DNA of 64,000 nucleotides from Trissonchulus latispiculum (taxonomy: Eukaryota; Nematoda; Enoplea; Enoplida; Ironidae): positions 30,805 to 94,804 of the forward strand of contig JASAND010028339.1 of the NCBI GenBank assembly GCA_030248195.1, written 5' to 3'. The notes under the pieces are model-generated. The model did no database searches. It was not told the DNA's origin and saw nothing but the letters and a program-made list of their open reading frames with translations. A program made the position numbers and the translations under genes. How positions within the stretch are numbered: position 1 is the stretch's first letter; every line of letters begins with the position of its first letter. Positions 56,392 to 64,000 of this stretch are shown one piece after another.

Positions 56392-56532
56392 ATATTTATC
56401 TCTAAGTCCTTTGATCCGAGCACCCATTTCGAGTCCACCTGTCGTGATGTGTTGGATATCTTTCAACGGAGCACTGGCGCTGAATTCGACTACTCCAAGA
56501 TTGTTCATCTACAGCTTGAGGATACTGAGTGA
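56392..56532 (+). CDS. GDI: Rab GDI terminal exon
   Basis: Acceptor ctgttttcag before ATATTT (phase 0), ending in TGA at 56530-56532. It encodes SKSFDPSTHFESTCRDVLDI, then FQRSTGAEFDY and a short acidic tail. THFE-TC-D(V/I)-DI is conserved in GDI. The nine exons total 1179 nt (392 codons plus stop); with the missing N-terminus the protein would be near the family length of about 445 residues. Confidence 0.94.
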   Translation: MFISKSFDPSTHFESTCRDVLDIFQRSTGAEFDYSKIVHLQLEDTE

Positions 56533-56541
56533 AAACTAGAA

Positions 56542-56547
56542 ATTAAA
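56542..56547 (+). promoter_or_regulatory. Possible poly(A) signal of GDI
   Basis: ATTAAA begins 10 bases after the GDI stop codon. It is a common variant hexamer and the position is close to the stop, so the real site may be further downstream in the AT-rich 3' sequence. Confidence 0.25.
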
Positions 56548-58231
56548 CATGTCGGCGTTTCTTAACTTATTATAATTATTTCCAGATATAATTTACTTAT
56601 ACCCAGACACTGAAATGAAGCGAAATGATTGTATTATTTATTGATTTCTTTGTGAAGCTAGTAATATTATTGTTTATGCTCCTTTTGGATCTTTCTGGAA
56701 ATGTTTTTCGATCCGTGTGCTTGCAGTTGCATTTTAAGCGATGTGGAGAACAAACTTGGGACTTAAACCTAAAAGTCTAACAAACGATAATTTCGACCAG
56801 GTCAGTTTGTATTGGCTCGTTTTATTTTTTACGCATTATATTATTTGTATCTGCTTCTGCTTAAACATCAATGTGCTCTGCAAAATATTAATATATTGGT
56901 ATGCTTGTGTATTTATTTGCCAATGAGTATTATATACATGCGTACACATTTTTCTTTGCATTATACAATCTTTATATTTATGTATGTAGTCAGTCAGTCA
57001 TATTATTATTTACGGAATCTCTACTTTCTAACAGCTTCTGATGGTTTCGTGCGTATTACAGGTTTCGTTCTTTTGTGGATGTTTACTTTGTTCTCTGTTT
57101 TACTGTATCGGTATTTAGCGCTGCAGTTTTCGCTGGGTTAAAACCTGTATTATTAAACTTAATCTATAATGAACTTTTGAGTGGTTATATTTTGAACAAC
57201 TTTTTTGACTGCTCTGGCCTCTGGAGCATATAGGCAAGTCTCTGTCTTTGGCATTCTGCATGGCAGGCAGAACTTCTCAACTTTGGCAGCTTATCAGACT
57301 GAAGCTGCTACAAGCAAAAACATTTGTTTTACCAATATATGTTGTATCCCGTTTCATGTCTTTTATGATGCGAAGATTTATTTAAAGATTGTCGGTCCTA
57401 AATATTATTTGTGTAAGAATTTATCGTAATAGTTTTCCAATCCTAATGTCGTAGTGTTATCTTCCCATGTTTTGACAACAAAACCTTCAGGTAGTTTCAG
57501 TTTCAGTGCAGTACTAAGAATATCCTCCTTGCTGTAGGACAAAATTTTAACAGTCTTTTGCAAGTCTTAGAATGAAAGTTTTTTTCGCTAGCTGTACGTA
57601 TATCCAAATCTAACTTTACGGGGAAAAGTAAAATAAAATTAGGCAGTCTGGGTTTGTAGTTTATTTTAAGTAGAAATGATTATGTCGCACTTTTGACAGG
57701 GTATACTATTTTATTCTTATTGTATGCATTCCTTATTATGAAGAGGTTGATAATGCGAAAAATATTATTGATATTTATACCTTTTTCAAAAATAGGATTA
57801 AGGGTCTTTTGTGCATGTTTTATCTAATCGTATTTATATAATGTGTGCTAAAAAATTATCTATGTACTTTTTTTGTGACGTTACCAACGTCGTGTCTTTG
57901 GAGCTTACTGTTTGTTTTTATGTCTTGTTTATTGTCTTGTTGTGCCTACAACAGGCTATTCAAGCGGTTTGTGTCGCTTGTTTTTATGCCGCTTCTTGCG
58001 GAAATGCATTTTTGTTTAGTATTTTTATGGATCTGTGTTCTTATTCATTCCTTCAATCACTTTCTTTTTATATAATAGCCAGCAATTAACCAAGTTTTTT
58101 AGTAGAATTGTATCAAAAGCTTATACTCAAAATAGCGAGACACTGAGCTCTTCCTAGTGCTTTAAGCTTGCTAGATGCTTGGTGCACTGGGGTGGCTACT
58201 ACAGGGACTTTGTCCGATTGGCCTAGTTTTT
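56548..58231. other. GDI 3' flank without further genes
   Basis: AT-rich sequence with several T-rich open frames that encode only hydrophobic low-complexity peptides. No splice-supported exon was seen. Confidence 0.45.
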
Positions 58232-59321
58232 AGCACAGATACAGAACATGGGTGTGGTCAAAAATATCGGGTACAGAGATCTTAGCCGCTCTCCAGCCGT
58301 GTGCAGCCGTCGTTTTATGCATCGACCTCCCATTTTTCACTACTACCAACATAATTGATTAATAATTTCTGCTGACTGTTAGACCTTAGCTTCAAGATTT
58401 CCGTTCGGCATAGTGGTTTGACAGATGTGTGCCCATCTGCAGAAAATAGTAGATGGCTGTATCTTATCAGCATCTAAGGGAGTTGATCTTCAAATTTGAA
58501 GTTTCACCAAAAATTTATAAATTTTTGGCTACCGAAAAGAAAATTTTAGTTTTGGTGCAAGCTACAAGGCTGTAATTTGTCATATACAGAGGCCCTATAG
58601 GTGTACTCCTTTGTGCCAAATAGTAGGAAATTCTGCTGACTGAAAAATTTTTTATGTCTGCTTGAATCTTCAAAAATTGCTAGAATCGCCGTTTTCGTTC
58701 GGACAATGGTAGTACCCCAAAATCTAAAATATCAAATTGTTTGAAATTGATTTTCGAGATATTTGAACTCGGCGTAGTCGAAAATACGCTCCACACCAAA
58801 TTTCAGCTTGATTAGTTAAGATTTGCGACTTCTGTGGCTGCAGAAAGCTTGTACGCAGATCCGACAGACCGAAAATGGCGATTTCGGCAATTTTTGAAGA
58901 TTCAAGTTGAAACAAAATTTTTTTCAGTCGTCGGAATTCGTTACCATTTGGCACAAATGAGTACACCTAAAGTATCTCTGTATATGCCGAATTACAGCCT
59001 TATAGTTTGCCCCAGATTTAAAATTTTTCTTTTCTTTAGCAATAGTTTTTTAAATTTTTGGCGAAACCTCAAGTTTGAACGTCAATTCTCTTAGATGCAG
59101 ATACAACGTCTAGTATTTTTTGCAGATGGGGACACATTTGGCAAATCATGATGCCAATAATGGCAGCTTTGACGCTAGGGCTTAGCAGCCAGCAAAAACT
59201 GTTAATCAATTATATTGGTAGTTGTGAAAAATGGATGTCGGGTACATTAAAGCAGCGTTGGAAAACAGCAAAGATTTCAGTACCCGATATTTTTTGACCA
59301 CACCCTTACTCTGTCTGTGCC
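58232..59321. mobile_element. Diverged fold-back element, family F-like
   Basis: The entire 1.09 kb is an inverted repeat with substantial divergence between arms. The outer motif gggtgtggtcaaaaatatcg on the left is mirrored near 59281-59305. Near the centre, ttgaactcggcgtagtcgaa then accaaatttcagct matches the core of the 30606 element. Confidence 0.75.
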
Positions 59322-60009
59322 AAAATTAATTAATTAATTAATCAATCAATTAATTTTGACATATTAGGTCTCGAATTAGCGAATCTTGGCTTTTAGTTAA
59401 AACGCATAATGGTTAACAATGATTAATGGTATCCCGTCTACGAGATTTCAGCTAATTTGCACAGTATCTTTCAGGCTTGAAGCAGTAGGAAGAGCTAAGT
59501 GCATGAATCTTTCTGATTCGAGATATTACTGTGAATCTCACAAACAGTTTTTGTAAAATTGACCTACGTTTTGGGTATTGTTTTCTGTTAAATACACACA
59601 TGATGAACTTTTATTTTGCATTTTATTTATTAATTGAATTAGCTTACTGTGTAATCTCTTCGAAGTCTCTGTGATATATATTTCGTATTCTTCGTATGGT
59701 GTATGTGTTATCTAGTGGTGGTGTTTGTTTATGTACTATTAATTATCCATTGCTTATCATGTCACTGTTTGCTATTGTTTTATCATTCTACAATCTTGCA
59801 CAAGGATTACCCATTATTCTGATTCCATGTAGTCTTATATTGCTTTCTGTCTGGCATTAAAACTGTTAATGAATTCGTCTTCGTACAGTAGTTGGTTAAG
59901 CTTAGTATTTGATTTATTTGATTACTTATCAGGTGCTAGGTAAGTGCTTTATTTTGAAAAGTTGATTTCCATGTTATTTGGTAAGTTCTATGCGGGCAGT
60001 GGTTTGTTG

Positions 60010-62122
60010 TAGTGCTGGGACCGGTTCCGATTTTTGAAACTGGTTCCGGTTCTGGACTACCGGTTCCGGTTCCGGTTCTAGCTACCGGTTCCGGTTCCAA
60101 TTGGTATTTTTCATAAAAAAGCTAAAATCACACGATTTTTTATTTTTTTGACAATTGCTATAAAAACTTAATATATATATTTAACTGCACAAAGCTATGA
60201 ACTAGAGTTGGGACCGGTTCCACTAGAACCGGTTGGAACCGGAACCGGAAGGAATTTTAGAACCGGAACCGGTAGGATTTGGAACCGGCCGGTTCCACTC
60301 TTGAAAATGGATTTGAACTAATTTTTTGCAGGATTTTAAATTTTGCAAAAGCTGGATTTTGTGGTTGCCATTCAGTGTTGCCATTCATATTGTCTTTTTC
60401 AAACTAGTAGTGATTGAAATTGAAACTAAAGATCTAGTTTTAACTGAAACTAAACAAATTTAGACCTGAAGGCGAAATATGTAGGATGAGACTGATAATA
60501 ATTAAGAATTTCAAACTAAACGTTAAATGAAGGTACAATTATTGGCACTGAAACTGAAGCTGAAACTCCATAGAATAAATTTAGAGCCTAAACTGGAAAC
60601 GATATAGCTTCAGCTTAGTGCTGGGACCGGTTCCAAAAGAACCGGTAGAACCGGAACCGGAACCGGAACCGGAACCGGAACCGGTAGGATTTTTAGAACC
60701 GGAACCGGAACCGGAACCGGAACCGGAACCGGTGGCTTTTGGAACCGGCCGGTTCTAGTGTTAATTTTGGCTGTTTAAAACTTCAAACAAGGTTTATTTT
60801 TTAAATTTTAAAATTTTCTTAAGAATTTGAATTTAGCATTTGGAATTTAACTTTATTTTGGTACTTCTATTTAGTTATGAAATTTTGTTTTTGAAATGTG
60901 TAAATGGCGGAAGATTTGATAGGCTATCAATTTTACGATGTCTTTAATAACAGTTTTCAGTCAATGCTTTAAGTTTTCTGAAAAGGTTATAAAACAAGAA
61001 AAACTAAGGTGTATTCAGTGTTAACTCTTCTTTAAGGATGACAAAGGTAAGCATTAAGGATTTGATGCTTTACGGCAACTCTTCCAGCTTTAGCTGTTGC
61101 CTCTGCAATTTTGTGTGCTATGCTAACTTCAACTGAAGCAAACCAGTATACTGAAGGCGCAACCCCAGATTCAAGGTTAAGCTGAACAACAGTATCCCTG
61201 AGGTACCGTTCTTATTTAATTAATAGCAATTGGCTAGCGCTACCGAAAAAAATGCCTTTATGGTCTATTAAAAATTTTCATATTTCATAGTCATATTTTA
61301 GTACTTTTTGCTTATATATAGGTTTAGGATTTGATAGGGAATAGCGCTCTTTTGTTACAAATTTGTTTATTTCAGCTACACAAATTAAAACAAATTCTAT
61401 GTAAAATAATAACTTAGCAACTTGATTTTATTTATTGTAACATACAATTTTTGGTTTTAAAAGTATGAAGTTAGTTGTACCTGTGTGCTGTATAAGTGCT
61501 CGAAAAGTTGTAATTCTCGTTCAACGATTTTCCCCAATGTTTTCTGCTATAGTTTTTGATCTCAAAAAATCTTCGACCCCGAGATGAGATTAGCTGCTTT
61601 TTCAATGATTAAGCTTTGTAATGTTGTAACTGTAGCTGTTGAATCGATAAGCAAATTTTATTGGACTGCTTGAAATTGGTCGAGGAAAGTTCTGTGCGAC
61701 GTTCGCTTTCTGAAGGGCAGTAGCTAAATGTTTATCTAGATTGAGAATACTTAGTATGTTGGTATAAGCTTTGGTAGCTAAAATTTCCTCAACATATTGG
61801 TAAAAATGAAACAGACCATATCTTTTTCACAGTAAATCTTTGTATGTAAATTTGTGTGTAAATAGTAAAAAGTAAGCAGAAACACTGTTTAAAAACACGT
61901 TCATAGATAGCTTTGTGTAGTTAAATATATTAAGTTTTTATAGCAATTGTCAAAAAAATTAAAAAATCGTGCGATTTTAGCTTTTTTATCAAAAATACCA
62001 ATTGGAACCGGAACCGGTAGCTAGAACCGGAACCGGAACCGGAACCGGAACCGGAACCGGAACCGGTAGTAAAGAACCGGAACCGGAACCGGTTTCAAAA
62101 ATCGGAACCGGTCCCAGCACTA
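60010..62122. mobile_element. hAT-type element with GGTTCC arrays and nested relatives
   Basis: The left end TAGTGCTGGGACCGGTTCC and the inverse right end enclose ~170-bp inverted ends that include the cacacgattttttatttttt block (inverse at 61950). Two further left termini in the same direction lie inside (TAGAGTTGGGACC at about 60204, TAGTGCTGGGACC at 60616) without right ends, indicating nesting or internal duplication. Flanking octamers match only in their first four bases. Confidence 0.75.
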
Positions 62123-62123
62123 G

Positions 62124-62480
62124 TTTAAGCCGTTTAAGCGCCGTGATTTTACGTGGCTTAAAAATCAAACAATTTGAACTGCATTTTAAGCCATCGGCTT
62201 AAACGGCTTAAACTGAAATTATTTATGAAAAGGAGGTCGGCTTAAACGGCTTAAATTTAAGCCGCTGCATTTTTAAGCCGGTGTGCTTTTTATGAAAAGG
62301 ATTCGGCTTAAAGTTTAAGCCGATGGTTATTTATGAAAAGGGTCGGCTTAAACGGCTTAAATTTAAGCCGTTTAAGCCATTTAAGCCGTTTAAGCCGTTT
62401 AAGCCGACCACCCTTTTCATAAATAAATTGACTTTTAAGCTAAGCCGTTTAAGCGCTTTTTATGAAATGGCCCATAGATT
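62124..62480. repeat. TTTAAGCCG array, possible MITE
   Basis: Dense gtttaagccg/cggcttaaac words, including the perfect palindrome cggcttaaatttaagccg at 62247-62264 and 62353-62370. The phrase tttatgaaaagg recurs three times, and the right edge reads ttttatgaaatggccca, resembling the terminus of the 29368 element. Confidence 0.6.
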
Positions 62481-62559
62481 CATTCCATACCAATACATTA
62501 TCCTTTGGCATCTGTCAGGTGGCAATATCGGATTGTAGAGCAACTGAAGATTTTCCTTA

Positions 62560-62830
62560 TTTAAACACATTTCTAATCCGACCCTGAAATGAATCTTGAA
62601 GTTTCAACCCAATCCCGAAACCGATGCTGAAGTTATAGCCGATCCTGGTTCAGAGATCTAATCCTTAACTCGATCTAATCCCACTCCTAACCCGATCCTA
62701 ATGTTTCAAGCCGATCCTGAAATGCATCCTGTTTTAGTCACCCGATCCTGAATCTGAAATGGATCCTGATCCAGATCCATCACCGGATCAGATCATCATC
62801 CATTGCGAGATTGGTTTAGTCATACGATCC
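62560..62830. repeat. GATCCTG-rich repeat, relative of the 8784 element
   Basis: Words such as ccgatcctgaa, gatcctgatccagatcc and gtttagtca recur as in 8784-9242. Clear termini are missing. Confidence 0.5.
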
Positions 62831-63684
62831 TTTAAATTAGTTGCTAGTATCCACCTATTCTTTGCATAAACCATTTCTGTTTGTTTGTAGGTCTTTATCA
62901 ACCATACTAATACTCCTGTAAAATTGGGTATACAATCATTTAATCCATTTAATCCTTTGAGTTTCTTAGGTTCTTTTTGGCATAGATAATGGAACGCAAG
63001 AGGGGTAAAGCCCAGTTCTTGTGGTTATGGTGGTTATTTTTCTGTGTCTATGCGTGAGCGTGTTGGGACTATGAGCTGATTAATTTTAGATGTCTCAAAC
63101 TTGAAAAGTAGAAGTTGTCCGCTGTTAGAAGGAACGGAACGGATAGGGAAGAGAGTCGCTCGCTAATGTTATTCTTTGTTGGAAATGACTGGTCTCTGTC
63201 ATGGCATTCAGTCGTCCTGAAAGGAGGGAGGCTTAGAAGGCCGTCAATAGAGTTAGTCCTTCTCGGAAGTCAGAAAGATAAGTCAGTTTATATGGAAAGC
63301 TGAGAGTCTCTATCAGTAGATTTGGAAGTCATGTAGAACACGCCAAAAGAGTGAGTCCCGAATAAATGGAACAATTTACTGGTTCAAACATGAAGAAAGA
63401 AAAGTTTTTCTTGCTATAACTTGCCCAGTTTGCTGACATAAGCCTTCAGCTTTCTCTGACTGACTTTGACTTCGCTTCTCCAGTCCCCCTCCGTCCTTTA
63501 TCTTCTTTAATCGTAGATTTAATTTTTATCTCTAAACAGTGACACAGCATGACACAATAACTATACACAGCTAAACAATCACTTTAACGATACAGCCTAA
63601 AAAGTGTTGTACCTAAGGCAGACGGACATCTGTGCGTAACTTTCGCAAAACTTAACCAATTTAATTCAAATTTGGTATGGATTA

Positions 63685-64000
63685 GAGGTGTGGCCGGTTT
63701 CACTAGAACCGGTAAGAAGAATTTTTGGAACTGGAACCGGCAGGATTTGGAACTGGCCGGTTCCGCGTTTAAAAATTGGGCTTGAACTAACTTTTGGCAA
63801 AGGTTTAAAATTTGCAAACGCTATGTTTTGTTGTTGTCATTGACAGACCTGCCTTTCATACTTTTTTCAAACAAGTGACTGAAATTGAAACTAAAAATTT
63901 AGTTTGAGCTGAAACTGAACAAAATTAGAGCTGAAAGCGAAATAAATTTCTAAATGGCAGTTTTAGCAAATTTTACCAAATCTTTCAATTTATTTAATTT
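63685..64000 (+). mobile_element. Left end of an hAT-type element, cut by the window edge
   Basis: It begins TAGAGGTGTGGCCGGTTTC, continues with ggaaccgg-like words, and its interior (gaactaacttttggcaa, gaaattgaaactaaaaattt) matches the interior after 60204. It runs off the right edge. Confidence 0.65.

Noticed and set aside
56741..58089. Several membrane-like frames downstream of GDI
   Set aside because: They derive from T-rich sequence, lack splice support and resemble no family.

Overview
The window looks like an AT-rich nuclear genome of an animal, probably an invertebrate; I cannot name the species. The basis is split genes with GT-AG introns, a Rab GDP-dissociation inhibitor, a DUSP8/16-type MAP-kinase phosphatase, long (TA)n arrays and a very heavy load of short non-coding transposons. 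There are no operons, CRISPR arrays, rRNA genes or prokaryotic signals, and I found no intact transposase or reverse transcriptase.

Genes. (1) A MAP-kinase phosphatase lies on the minus strand. Four exons join in phase: 35548-35920 (second half of the rhodanese domain), 5299-5597 (linker and start of the phosphatase domain), 4797-4944 (general-acid Asp region) and 2442-2565 (HCLAGISRS active site). The 3' end runs off the left edge and the first rhodanese exon was not found. A separate ATG exon at 10682-10760 and an unidentified exon at 20874-21210 both end in the same phase as the rhodanese exon, so they may be alternative 5' exons. (2) A Rab GDI lies on the plus strand. Nine exons from 44510 to 56532 give 392 codons in perfect phase, ending at a stop; about 50 N-terminal residues were not found. 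The two genes point away from each other, and the 8.6 kb between them is almost all repeats.

Repeats, left to right. 0-5 kb: two tandem TTAA-flanked elements and two fold-back elements, one ending 34 bp from a phosphatase splice donor. 5-36 kb, the giant phosphatase introns: long (TA)n arrays, hAT-type non-autonomous elements with 8-bp target duplications, G-rich repeats, and a 4-kb nested palindrome at 14.0-18.05 kb. 36-44 kb: a 2.56-kb hAT-type element followed by two composite elements. 44.5-56.5 kb: the GDI gene, with a third composite element in its 5.3-kb intron. 56.5-64 kb: a diverged fold-back element and nested GGAACC-rich hAT-type elements.

The most unusual content is a set of three composite elements (39.5-41.45, 41.5-43.97 and 48.5-51.24 kb). 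Each has an array of ~148-bp tandem repeats followed by two 181-189-bp inverted arms that are near-identical within an element, differ between elements, and share one module order. I do not recognise this family. A second theme is that at least eight short element families carry arrays of self-complementary GC-rich words just inside their terminal inverted repeats.
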